Positions 44,694 to 54,989 of a stretch of DNA of 64,000 nucleotides are shown one piece after another. The position numbers and the translations under genes were made by a program. Below the pieces are notes generated by a model that was not told the DNA's origin, did no database searches, and worked only from the letters and a program-made list of their open reading frames with translations. The stretch covers positions 2,038,001 to 2,102,000 of the forward strand of contig WPIO01000058.1 in assembly GCA_009760855.2 (NCBI GenBank), given 5' to 3'. Origin of the DNA: Cristatella mucedo (lineage: Eukaryota; Bryozoa; Phylactolaemata; Cristatellidae). How positions within the stretch are numbered: the stretch's first letter is position 1; the number at the start of each line of letters is the position of its first letter.

Positions 44694-44931
44694 TTCGTCC
44701 TCGATGTGCTTATGCGTGCTGACACTGTTCATGCTGCCACTAACCACATTTGCATGCTGACCCAGTGCATGTAACCCCTAACCATGTTATTCATTTTGTT
44801 TGTTTTTCAAGCATGATTTTACTTACTATTCTATTGCGTATCACTTTGCAGCAAATGTAAAGCGCCTAGAAAGAGATTAAGTTCTCTGAGGGCGCTTTAT
44901 CAAGTGCAATATTATTATTATTATTATTATT
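43057..44931 (+). mobile_element. LINE-A, young copy nested in an older LINE-A
   Basis: It starts at TCCCACTAGAATGCTG in the endonuclease-RT linker. It has an unbroken coding region, the 3' UTR, the stem-loop (44859-44898) and an (ATT)n tail. It is 5'-truncated but longer than the 12.9-14.6 kb copy by about 190 bases. It is almost identical to the copies at 48.4-50.5 kb and 50.5-51.9 kb. Confidence 0.92.
44859..44898 (+). other. LINE-A terminal stem-loop
   Basis: AAAGCGCC (44859-44866) pairs perfectly with GGCGCTTT (44891-44898). Inside, AGAGA (44872-44876) pairs with TCTCT (44883-44887) around the loop TTAAGT, with small bulges between the stems. It lies just before the (ATT)n tail. In related LINEs (for example eel UnaL2) a 3' stem-loop is the RT recognition site. 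Most LINE-A copies and the SINE-A copies in this window carry a version of it. Confidence 0.8.
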
Positions 44932-45155
44932 ATTCGTCCTTCGTGTGCTTATGCGTGCTGACACTGTGCATGCTGCCACTAACCACATTTGCATGCTGAC
45001 CCTGTGCATGTCACCCGTAACCATGTTATTCAAGTTGTTTATCAAGCATGATATTACTCACCATTCAATCGTGTTTCCCTTACAGCAAATGTAAAGCGCC
45101 TAGAAAAAGATTGAGTTCTCTGAGGGCGCTTTATCAAGTGCATTATTTTTATTAT

Positions 45156-45412
45156 GTTTCATTGGCATTTAATCCATCCTGCCAATTGCTCCACATGTTT
45201 GACAATGGATTTGTGAAGCAGTTGGAATCCACGAAAAAGGGATAAATAAGGAACCTGCTAAGATTCTGTGCACAATTTACTGTTGCAGTACCAAGTGCAA
45301 TGCACTACTGCTAGTGTTGGTATATAATTAACCTATTTCCTTAGCATCTGGTATTGTAGTTGTAAGAACAAAAGCTCAAGCCTGACTCAAGATACCGTAT
45401 TGTAATGCAATG
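45156..45412. other. Unassigned DNA
   Basis: No repeat or exon recognised. Confidence 0.3.
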
Positions 45413-45519
45413 TAATGTAATGTATCTCCGTCTGTAACTCCACAAAGTCATAAAGACCATGTGGGTGTTACGCAGGAGAGTTTTGTATAGCACACTTACA
45501 GCCTAAGCGGCTTTCGGTA
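45413..45519 (-). mobile_element. LINE-B 3'-end fragment
   Basis: An ATGTAATGTAATGTATCTCC tail start is followed by the terminal UTR (GTAACTCC, GCAGGAGAGTTTTGTATAGC, CCTAAGCGGCTTTCGG) on the minus strand. It is cut at 45519, where the pogo-type element begins. Confidence 0.75.
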
Positions 45520-45944
45520 CCGTATATAAGCCCCCTTTTCCCAAAATTTGGTGTCAGATAACGCCGAGGGGGTTATACATGAGAGGTCACTTTTTCCACT
45601 GGTCTGGTGGGTCTGGTGTGTGAGCGAGTGATGAAGACCTGGAATAGCATAAAGCCAGAGATTATAGGTAGAGTTTTCAAATGCAAGGAACGGAATGGAA
45701 GATGTCAAAGTCTATAAAGAGAGTGACGACGACAATGATGATATTGGAGTTCACTCTAAATTTCAAGACTGTGATGTGAACGAGAAAAATGTAGAGGGTA
45801 TCAATACCATTTCTGATGCAGTGGATAGTGATAGTGATGCGACTGATTATAATGAATCTTAACATTGTTCACTTCATCCAGTTATTGAATGACAATATTT
45901 TTTTCCAAAAATCGATTCAAAAATTTGAGGGGGCGTATACACGG
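45520..45944 (+). mobile_element. pogo/Tigger-type DNA transposon, internally deleted
   Basis: The terminal inverted repeats read CCGTATATAAGCCCCCT at the left and GGGGGCGTATACACGG at the right (one indel-free pairing with a few mismatches), flanked by TA on both sides, the mariner-superfamily target. The interior encodes the end of a pogo-type transposase on the + strand. A stretch with TWNSIKPEIIGRVFK at about 45640-45685 matches the AW--I--E-I--SFKKC pattern. After one frame shift an acidic tail follows (DDDNDDIG, then SDAVDSDSDATDYNES and a stop). The DDE catalytic domain is missing, so this is a non-autonomous relic of about 425 bp. Confidence 0.75.
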
Positions 45945-45946
45945 TA

Positions 45947-46584
45947 AAATATGGTATATTCCAAAACAAATGTCCAATAATGAGAATAGCAGCAGCAATA
46001 ATACTAATAATAGAGCATTCTTAGTGCCCTCTAAAGGAAATCGATCTGTTCATAGGCACCCAATTGAAATCGTTTGGTGACCGGCTGTGGGTACCGAAAG
46101 TCTGAAACTCACATATGGCTACGATCATCATCTGCATTGACTTGGCACCATTTAAGTCTCAGCTAACTAAAGAACCATATTTTTTGCTCTTCTTTCCCGC
46201 TCACTAGAGTGTGCGTGTCTTTTTTGCTCCAACGGTGTGAATGCCTACTTGTGCATAATTCAGTGCCACTATTAAAAGGGGTCCTACTAAAAAAACGCCA
46301 ATATTGTTTGCATAGGCTACAGGACCTTTGCTGGTGAGCCCATTTTGAACGATAGGTTTTTCAATATCTGAGTCCCACTATGTGTGCCGTAGCTAGTAAG
46401 CTGATTTGATGGTCATTCAATTTGAGAAAGCTAGATAACTCTTAGAAACTTCCTTGGTCGCATGAATCACAATAACAAGGACCTCCTAGCAGTGCTTTCA
46501 GTTGGCTAAAGGTGAAGCTCAGGCACGCATGCATGAACTTACTCACATATGCACACACACGCAAGCACAAGCATGCATGCACAG
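45947..46584. other. Unassigned DNA
   Basis: No exon or repeat recognised. Confidence 0.3.
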
Positions 46585-46652
46585 ACACAACTCTCCTGCG
46601 TTACACCCACATGGTCTTTATGACTTTGTGGAGTTACAGACGGAGATATAAT
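46585..46652 (+). mobile_element. LINE-B 3'-end fragment
   Basis: ACTCTCCTGCGTTACACCCA, CATGGTCTTTATGACTTTGT and GGAGTTACAGACGGAGATA are contiguous terminal blocks of LINE-B on the + strand. Only about 70 bases remain. Confidence 0.65.
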
Positions 46653-47851
46653 ACACAACCCGTGCGTAAGCATTCGCAATGTGCCCAACAGGGAACTCTT
46701 GAAATCAGCAGCAAGATCGCCGCCCAAGTGACGTTATTCAGGAGCAATGATCCTCAGTGAATTGGCAGGCTCTGCTCATCACTAACCAGACTCTCGTGAT
46801 GAGTGTCATTCTGCTGCGATGCAATGACAGGAGCTTAGCTGAAAGGCATGCATGGCAGGAACTTAGCTGAACCGAGAGAGTCCCTCTCTTGGGCCAGGAG
46901 CCAGTGCCACTCGGTGCGAACTCGTTGTTGCACACATGCAAATAAGCTGGCGCCCGAGGAGGCAGCAGAGGAGCTGCAGCGAAGCAGCAACGGAAGAGCA
47001 GCTAGCATGATGGCATCGATAGCAGCTGCGTAGTCGACCATCATCTGCAGCTGGCAGCTGCACCATAGCAGCCGACCGGTGTGCCAGCTCGGAGCTGGAG
47101 CCTGCCTCGTGTTTCTAGGTCAGTCTAAAAAAAACCTAGAATTAAAAGCTCACGTCGTAACTATCCTGTAACCGTACGCTCCGAACTATATGCTTTCTCG
47201 TCTTCGGTAGATTTCGCTGTCGATGACGTTGGTGTCTGCAGCGACAGTGGCAGGTGTGGATGGCAGTGCGACGTGAGACCACTGACCAATGTTGCTTCTG
47301 GCAGCAGGTGTCGCGTCTGGCAGCAGGTGTGCGCCTGCGGCTTCTGCTGATGCAATCTTTAGCGAAACGCCTGACACTAATGTACATGCCTCATCTCTGG
47401 CCAATAGTTAAGCCGTTGAAGCTGGGCCACTAATGCAGATTATACTTCGTGTCGTCTACTGCGATTGATTGGGCTCCTATATATGTGCCCGTTGAAAGTA
47501 ACAAAGTAGAGTCTCGTTTACCAGGCTGCATGAACCTGCGTCTCTGTGAGACTCCCACTAGATCAGCCATCGCCGGAGCCACTGCCATACAACATAAGTG
47601 CTGACGGTGGCAGAGGTACTAGCTGCCAGGCTGCCGGTGGGAGTAAAACAAAACTGGCCGTGTCAGCAGAGCTCCACCGGCATTGGCTGACGCATGAGCC
47701 AGTGGACAGGGACTGCAAGAGTCGGCAAAAGTGCCTCTACGCAGCTTGTACGTCCTACGTCCTGCAAACACCTTTTCCATCCGCCATTAGGACTTTTCTT
47801 GTGCAGTTGCGTTTGGTGGTTGAACTCCAATTGTGATAGCACTCTCGCTGG
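46653..47851. other. Unassigned DNA
   Basis: GC-rich stretches at 46.85-47.4 kb give frames on both strands, including a + frame ending KLAPEEAAEELQRSSNGRAA before a stop at about 47031. No family is recognised and no splice pair is convincing. Confidence 0.3.
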
Positions 47852-48275
47852 TACTTCAGAGCTAAAGCTTCTGTCGCCAATTGTCTTTAAGCGGAGGAAT
47901 GGGACAGCTAATTATTGTCCACACAGGACCTGAGGGCGCGAACAGGCTGAAACTGATGCAGCAGTTCAGCTAGGTACGAAGGAGCCAAGCCGTGGCGGGC
48001 CTTGTGGGTCAGCGTAAGAACTTTGCTCTGTATCCTTTGCTCAACTGGCAACCATCCTAGCTCTTTCAGCAAAGGTGACACGTGCTCAAACCGCTGGGAC
48101 TTGAAGACCAGCCTTGCAGCCATATTCATAGTCCGCTGTAGTGGCATAATAGCTTTCTTTGGTAGCCCAGCCAAAAGGGAATTACAATAATCAAGCCGAG
48201 ACAGAACTAAAGAGCTAGTTAAATTTTTTTACAAGCCACTGTGGGAGACAGCTTCTAATCTTGGATAGGGATCGG
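47852..48275 (-). mobile_element. LINE-B C-terminal fragment
   Basis: The minus frame 47908-48174 reads through KKAIMPLQRTMNMAARLVFK, LLKELGWLPVEQRIQSKVLT and ARHGLAPSYLAELLHQFQPV, the LINE-B C-terminal coding region. Neither the 3' UTR nor the RT core is present. Confidence 0.8.
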
Positions 48276-48420
48276 ATAATAAGGAGATCGCACGAAAAGT
48301 TCGAGTTCACCACCTTACAGTATATACAGGCACCCTGAAACATTATGCATGCACGATAGCTACCTTGAATCTGTCCAACGACATCCATGCGAGGACTAGA
48401 GTAGGTCGCACCAATCGATC
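48276..48420. other. Unassigned junction sequence
   Basis: Unique-looking DNA between the LINE-B fragment and the LINE-A array. Confidence 0.3.
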
Positions 48421-50510
48421 CTAGCAAAGGCCAAGTCTAGCTTCTATAGAAGCATTGTTGAATCACAGATGCACAATCCAAAAATGCTTCGTCGACCATA
48501 AACCATCTCCTCAACCGCTCCCAGATTAGCTCCTTACCTGATGATCCTTGTGATGATCTAGCCGATCGATTCTCTCGATTCTTTGTGCAGAAGATAGACA
48601 AGATCAGGGAATCCATCCCTGCGATGACAACCTCCCCACTAGAATGCTGTTCCTCGGTTCCTGGCTGCACCTCAATGTCTACATTTAAGCAGGTCACTAG
48701 TGATCTATTCCTGAAGTTCGTATCTCAAACAAAGAAGACAACAAGTCCTCCGGACCCTATCTCCTAGACTGTCCTGCTCTTACGTTGCATTGATCTGCTG
48801 CTGCCATGCATAACTAACATCATTAACATGTCATTAGCCTCAGGTCATGTCCCAGCACTTTTCAAAAAAGCTGTAGTCAGGCCACTTCTCAAGAAATCGA
48901 CACTAGACCAAGAGAACTTAAGCAACTACCGCCCAGTCTCCCTTCTACCATTCCTATCAAAGACACTGGAACGGGTCGTGGCGGACCAGCTAAACTCATA
49001 TAACGAAACCTCACACCTTGCTAGTAAGTTCCAGTCTGGCTTTAGAGCTAATCACTTCACAGAGTCAGCATTGCTTAGGGTATACAACGAACTACTTAGG
49101 AATGCAGACATGGGTAAAGTGTCTCTTCTTGTTTTGCTCGATCTTTCGGCAGCTTTTGATACCATCGATCACAAAGTACTTCTAGAGCGCCTCTCATCTC
49201 GCCTGGGCATCACTGGCACTGCTCTGCAGTGGTTCAGGTCCTATCTCAGTGGGAGACTCCAGAGTGTTGACGTGAATGGACAAAGATCATCTGAAGTACC
49301 TCTAAAATATGGAGTACCTCAGGGCTCTGTGCTAGGTCCGGTCCTTTTCACCGTTTATACTCTCCCTCTCGCTGATGTGATTGCCAAGCACAATCTAGGC
49401 TTTCACTTCTATGCGGATGACACTCAGTTGTACCTTTGCTTTGATCCCTCCCAGCCTTCGAGCACCTCAAATTCTCTCAACTCACTTGCTGCATGCATTG
49501 ATGACATCCGATCATGGATGGCAGCAAATTTTCTAAAACTAAACGATGATAAAACTAACTTACTAGTTATGGGCAAACCTAGTGTTATTCAGAAATTGGA
49601 AAGGCTGACTTTCAAAATTGGCTCTGCCAGCATATCTCCAGTTGCATCAGCTCGAAATCTAGGTGTCATATTCCAAAGCGACCTCTCGTTAGACGACCAC
49701 ATCAGCTCCACAGTCAAATCAGCCTATTTTCAGCTTCATAACATTGCTAAAATTAGGGCTTGTTTAGATAAGGATACCACGTCCAAGTTGGTCCATGCAT
49801 TCGTGACATCTCGTCTCGACTTCTGCAACTCACTGCTTACTGGCCTACCAGCATGTGCGATCAGGCGATTGCAGCTGGTGCAAAACTCTGCAGCTAGGCT
49901 TGTCTGTCGTGAGCGTCGCAGTTGCCACATTACTCCACTTCTCGCCGACCTGCACTGGTTACCAGTCAAGCAACGGATTGACTTCAAGGTTTTGTCGCTC
50001 ACTTTTAGGTCTCTTCATTCTATGGCTCCAGCCTATCTTTCAGATATACTACCCCATCAGGCAAAGCATCGTACCACTCGCTTTTCGGAATCCAACAGTC
50101 TAGAAATACCTCGTACAAACCTTAAATCCTTTGGAGACCGTGCATTTAGCTCGTATGCTCCCACAGCCTGGAACTCCCTCCCGACCTGCATCAGAACATC
50201 CCCTGACCTGACCACATTTAAAAGAAACTTAAAAACATACCTATTTAGGACAGCATTTAGTGGGTCCTTGTGATTCGTCCTCGATGTGCTTATGCGTGCT
50301 GACACTGTTCATGCTGCCACTGACCACATTTGCATGCTGACCCAGTGCATGTAACCCCTAACCATGTTATTTTTGTTTGTTTTGTTTTTCAAGCATGATT
50401 TTACTTACTATTCTATTGCGTATCACTTTGCAGCAAATGTAAAGCGCCTAGAAAGAGATTAAGTTCTCTGAGGGCGCTTTATCAAGTGCAATATTATTAT
50501 TATTATTATT
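48421..50510 (+). mobile_element. LINE-A array, first and longest copy
   Basis: This copy extends further 5' than any other here. It includes the region between endonuclease and RT (AKSSFYRSIVESQMHNPK at about 48438-48484, then SSLPDDPCDDLADRFSRFFV). A frame shift lies between these two blocks, and a stop lies just before the RT (after TSPPDPIS). It then has the full RT and C-terminal frame, 3' UTR, stem-loop and an (ATT)n tail ending at 50510. It directly abuts the next LINE-A copy. Confidence 0.92.
48828..50273 (+). CDS. LINE-A reverse transcriptase, partial ORF2 (481 aa)
   Basis: An unbroken frame from the methionine at MSLASGHVP to the usual SGSL end. It has the same length as the frame at 13097-14542, with [10 protein letters not shown] near residues 105-114, [10 protein letters not shown] near 162-171 and the YADD box near 195-198. 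The true ORF2 started further upstream; the present start is only the first methionine after an internal stop. Enzyme function would be non-LTR reverse transcription. The endonuclease is absent. It differs from the 43 kb copy at only a handful of residues. Confidence 0.9.
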   Translation: MSLASGHVPALFKKAVVRPLLKKSTLDQENLSNYRPVSLLPFLSKTLERVVADQLNSYNETSHLASKFQSGFRANHFTESALLRVYNELLRNADMGKVSLLVLLDLSAAFDTIDHKVLLERLSSRLGITGTALQWFRSYLSGRLQSVDVNGQRSSEVPLKYGVPQGSVLGPVLFTVYTLPLADVIAKHNLGFHFYADDTQLYLCFDPSQPSSTSNSLNSLAACIDDIRSWMAANFLKLNDDKTNLLVMGKPSVIQKLERLTFKIGSASISPVASARNLGVIFQSDLSLDDHISSTVKSAYFQLHNIAKIRACLDKDTTSKLVHAFVTSRLDFCNSLLTGLPACAIRRLQLVQNSAARLVCRERRSCHITPLLADLHWLPVKQRIDFKVLSLTFRSLHSMAPAYLSDILPHQAKHRTTRFSESNSLEIPRTNLKSFGDRAFSSYAPTAWNSLPTCIRTSPDLTTFKRNLKTYLFRTAFSGSL

Positions 50511-51928
50511 ACTTAGGAATGCAGACATGGGTAGAGTGTCTCTTCTTGTTTTGCTCGATCTTTCGGCAGCTTTTGATACCATCGATCACAAAGTACTTCT
50601 AGAGCGCCTCTCATCTCGCCTGGGCATCACTGGCACTGCTCTGCAGTGGTTCAGGTCCTATCTCAGTGGGAGACTCCAGAGTGTTGACGTGAATGGACAA
50701 AGATCATCTGAAGTACCTCTAAAATATGGAGTACCTCAGGGCTCTGTGCTAGGTCCGGTCCTTTTCACCGTTTATACTCTCCCTCTCGCTGATGTGATTG
50801 CCAAGCACAATCTAGGCTTTCACTTCTATGCGGATGACACTCAGTTGTACCTTTGCTTTGATCCCTCCCAGCCTTCGAGCACCTCAAATTCTCTCAACTC
50901 ACTTGCTGCATGCATTGATGACATCCGATCATGGATGGCAGCAAATTTTCTAAAACTAAACGATGATAAAACTAACTTACTAGTTATGGGCAAACCTAGT
51001 GTTATTCAGAAATTGGAAAGGCTGACTTTCAAAATTGGCTCTGCCAGCATATCTCCAGTTGCATCAGCTCGAAATCTAGGTGTCATATTCCAAAGCGACC
51101 TCTCGTTAGACGACCACATCAGCTCCACAGTCAAATCAGCCTATTTTCAGCTTCATAACATTGCTAAAATTAGGGCTTTGTTTAGATAAGGATACCACGT
51201 CCAAGTTGGTCCATGCATTCGTGACATCTCGTCTCGACTTCTGCAACTCACTGCTTACTGGCCTACCAGCATGTGCGATCAGGCGATTGCAGCTGGTGCA
51301 AAAAACTCTGCAGCTAGGCTTGTCTGTCGTGAGCGTCGCAGTTGCCACATTACTCCACTTCTCGCCGACCTGCACTGGTTACCAGTCAAGCAACGGATTG
51401 ACTTCAAGGTTTTGTCGCTCACTTTTAGGTCTCTTCATTCTATGGCTCCAGCCTATCTTTCAGATATACTACCCCATCAGGCAAAGCATCGTACCACTCG
51501 CTTTTCGGAATCCAACAGTCTAGAAATACCTCGTACAAACCTTAAATCCTTTGGAGACCGTGCATTTAGCTCGTATGCTCCCACAGCCTGGAACTCCCTC
51601 CCGACCTGCATCAGAACATCCCCTGACCTGACCACATTTAAAAGAAACTTAAAAACATACCTATTTAGGACAGCATTTAGTGGGTCCTTGTGATTCGTCC
51701 TCGATGTGCTTATGCGTGCTGACACTCTTCATGCTGCCACTAACCACATTTGCATGCTGACCCAGTGCATGTAACCCTTAACCATGTTATTCATTTTGTT
51801 TGTTTTTCAAGCATGATTTTACTTACTATTCTATTGCGTATCACTTTGCAGCAAATGTAAAGCGCCTAGAAAGAGATTAAGTTCTCTGAGGGCGCTTTAT
51901 CAAGTGCAATATTATTATTATTATTATT
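50511..51928 (+). mobile_element. LINE-A array, second copy
   Basis: It begins at ACTTAGGAATGCAGACATGG inside the RT domain and is nearly identical to the first copy from there on. A single-base and a two-base expansion in homopolymers split its frame into 50527-51189 and 51271-51693. It has a full 3' UTR, stem-loop and (ATT)n tail. No spacer separates it from the copies on either side. Confidence 0.92.
50527..51189 (+). pseudogene. LINE-A RT fragment (220 aa), frame-shifted
   Basis: This carries the RT core from [20 protein letters not shown] through [10 protein letters not shown] and [11 protein letters not shown] to KIRA, then terminates because of one extra T. The C-terminal remainder is in another frame at 51271-51693. 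The upstream RT motifs are missing because the copy is 5'-truncated, so no active enzyme is expected. Confidence 0.85.
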
Positions 51929-53335
51929 AACTACTTAGGAATGCAGACATGGGTAGAGTATCTCTGCTTGTTTTGCTCGATCTTTCGGCAGCTTTTGATA
52001 CCATCGATCACAAAGTTCTTCTAGGGCACCTCTCATCTCGCCTGGGCATCACTGGCACTGCTCTGCAATCGCTCAGGTCCTATTTCAATGGGAGACTCCA
52101 GATGATTGATGTGAATGGACAAGGATAATCCGAGGTACCTCTGAAATATGGGGTACCTCAGGGCTCCGTGCTTGGTCCGGATCTTTCACGGCTTATATTC
52201 TCCCTCTTGCCTATATGATCGCCAAGAGCAATCTAGGCTTTCACTTATATACGGATGACACTCGTTGTACCTTTGCTTTGATCCCTCCCAGCCCTCGAAC
52301 ACGTCGAATTCTCTCAACTCACTTGCTGCATGTGTTGATGACATCCACACATGGATGGCAACACATTTTCTTAAATTGAATGATGATAAAACTAACTCAC
52401 TAGTTATGGGCAAACCGAGAGTGATTCAGAAATCGGAAAAGCTAATGCTCAAAATCGGCTCTGCCAGCATATCTCCTTCTGAATCTGCACGAAATGTAGG
52501 TGTCATGTTCCAAAGTGACCTTTCGTCAGACGACCACATCAGCTCCAAATTAAGTCTGCCTACTTTCAGATACATAACATTGCTAAAATTCAAGTTTTTT
52601 TAGATAAGGATACCGCGTCTAAGTTGGTCCATGCATTCGTGACATCCCGTCTTACTTCCGTAACTCACTGCTTACTGGCCTACTGGCATGTGCAATCAGG
52701 CGATTACAGCTGGTGAAAAACTGAGAGCTCGGCTTGTCTGTTGTGAGCGTCGCAGTTGCCACATCACACCACTTCTCGCCGACCTGCAGTGGCTACCAGT
52801 CAAGCAACGCATCGACTTCAAAGTTTTGTCACTCACTTTTAGGTCCCTTCATTCTTTAGCTTCAGCCTACCTATCAGATCTACTGTCTCACCAGGCTAAG
52901 CATCGTACCATCTATTTTTCGGAATCTCCAGCTGTGTACCTATACCTCGTACAAACCTCGATCCTTTGGAGACCGTGCCTTTAGTTCGTATGCTCCTAAA
53001 GCATGGAACTAACTCTCGACTTGCGTCATATCCTTGACTTGACCACACTTAAAAAGAAATTATAAACGCCTATTTATGACAGCATCTAGCAGGTTTGTGG
53101 GATTCATCCTGTATGTGCTTATGCGTGCTGACACTGCTGCACTGTTGCACTGCCACTAACCACACTTGCATGCTGACCCTGAGCATGTCCCCCCTAACCA
53201 TGTTATTCATGCTGTTTATTGAGCATGCTACCACTAACCATTCGATCGTTTTTCCTTTTCAGCAAATGTAAAGCACCTAGAAAGAGATTGAGTTCTCAGA
53301 GGGTGCTGTATCAAGTATATTATTATTATTATTAT
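51929..53335 (+). mobile_element. LINE-A array, third and oldest copy
   Basis: It begins at AACTACTTAGGAATGCAGAC, only a few bases from the truncation point of the second copy. It is visibly more diverged: several stops and frame shifts, for example in the region before and at the YADD box (about 52190-52270). Frames 52265-52603 and 52688-52984 keep parts of the C-terminus. It ends with a stem-loop variant and ATT tail at about 53321-53335. Confidence 0.88.
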
Positions 53336-54984
53336 AACCTATGTTGTTGTAGAGAAAAGGCCCGTGAGCCCTATCCACTTGACCTTGGGGCGCCACCTGC
53401 ATATTCCGGAACTATTGCCCGGCCCCATCTCCTCAAAGATGAGCGACCGCGCTTTGCCAAACTCAATTAAATTCTTCAACAGTTTCATCAGAACTCATGA
53501 ATAAAGCATAAAGATACATAAATACGGGTCACCTGTTCGTGCTACTACCTGTGTCGCAAGCAATCCATTAAAAACTCAGCTGACTTTCTGCAAAACGTAT
53601 AAGCAATCGTGAAACGTTACTTTCTCATGAAATCAAGATTTTATGTTTTAATAGCTATACTCCATATCGTCGGATTCGGTTGCAGTGCTTTCTTTGAGTG
53701 CAAGGAAACTGGAGAGCTTTAAACCTATATTCAACGTTGTGGTTTCAATTTATCAGAACACATGGTTTACTATACTGACGAGGTTCAAGCACTCAATTTC
53801 TTTTCCCGAATCATGCTTTGCTGGGCGTTTCAATAATCCATGTCCGTAAATGTTAGGTTTTTAACGTCTTTACTGCTGCTGGACATGCTACATTGTCATT
53901 GTAGCATAAATGTATACACTTCAAATTATCGAAGCTAAACGTAAGGACGCATCATTTCCACAAGGAGACAAATCATACTTCTCCTGATGCCTTCGGATGC
54001 ATTGCAATCTATTGTAATTTTTTTTCTGCTGCTACTGACAGGCTCGCTTTAATCTAAACTGGCATTAACAGAGTAAAATACATTGCTATGCTTCCCGGCA
54101 TTGCAGGGGAGATGCCCCCAGCCCACTTAGTCTCGGTAGCTTAGTGGAGTTACAGATAAATATACATACATCCATTCATAAAAGCATCAATATTGACTTA
54201 GCTTTAGCTGCATTGTGACAGGAAAGGTAGGTCGTAGTAACCTGTACATACCGACTGGGTTAAAAAGGAGCCTAGCATAAGCAGCTGAATAGCTTTCTGG
54301 ATGGTGGCCAAAATCCTTGCTAATGCACATGCTAACCGACCTATTACAAACCAGACTTTTTAGGCATCTGACTTGCTGACGTGGTACGCACAAACACACA
54401 CTCATACGCACACATGCACACACATAAACCACAGCTACATAATGCCAGCGAAACAGCGGCTGCACTCTTGAGTATAGTGAGAGTAACCAAAATGATAATA
54501 GGGGCTGAGCGAAGACTGACCAATTCGAGAAGTCCATGCACATCAAGCATAGTAGGTATGAGGGGAATGTCACGTGCAGCCGGGCTCCAGAGAGTCAATT
54601 CTGCGAAAGGGTTAAAAGCAGTCTGCTCATGTCGACGTAATGGTGCTGGCAGCTCGGCAGCAGTGGATCCGAGTGAGCCTACGTAGCAAAGATGTACGAA
54701 TAGAAGGCGAAAGAGAAGTGCTGCGACCCCTGACCGACAGCTTAGAAAAGGTTAGGGGGCAGGAGAATGTAGGGTGCTGAGTGTACTCGCCCTCATTGGC
54801 AACTAGCCGGCTATGTGGCTGCCGGCCAAATGTGGCCTGTGCTGAGCTATGCCTCCGCCTAGTGCATGCGCAAGTCTGTTAAGTTGTGCAGGACCGGGGC
54901 CAAAACTTTCTTAACAACGGTAAACACAAAATCTTGCCAAGGCGCAGAGAGCCAGTGTCAGGGTGCTGTTTAACGATTAAACTT
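53336..54984. other. Unassigned DNA with CA-rich stretch
   Basis: A CA-rich microsatellite-like stretch lies at about 54388-54425. The 101-codon + frame and 128-codon minus frame overlapping it have no recognised family. Confidence 0.3.
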
Positions 54985-54989
54985 CAACC

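Larger units (their letters stand above)
42782..45155 (+). mobile_element. LINE-A copy interrupted by a younger LINE-A
   Basis: The 5' part (42782-43056) holds the C-terminal coding region ending near NLKYAYLGQH. The 3' part (44932-45155) resumes exactly where it stopped, in the 3' UTR, and ends with its own stem-loop and ATT-rich tail. Between them sits the copy 43057-44931. The six bases ATTCGT flank the insert on both sides (43051-43056 and 44932-44937) as a target-site duplication. Confidence 0.88.

Noticed and set aside
54187-54686. Overlapping frames of 101 and 128 codons
   Set aside because: They read through a CA-rich stretch and have no recognisable domain.
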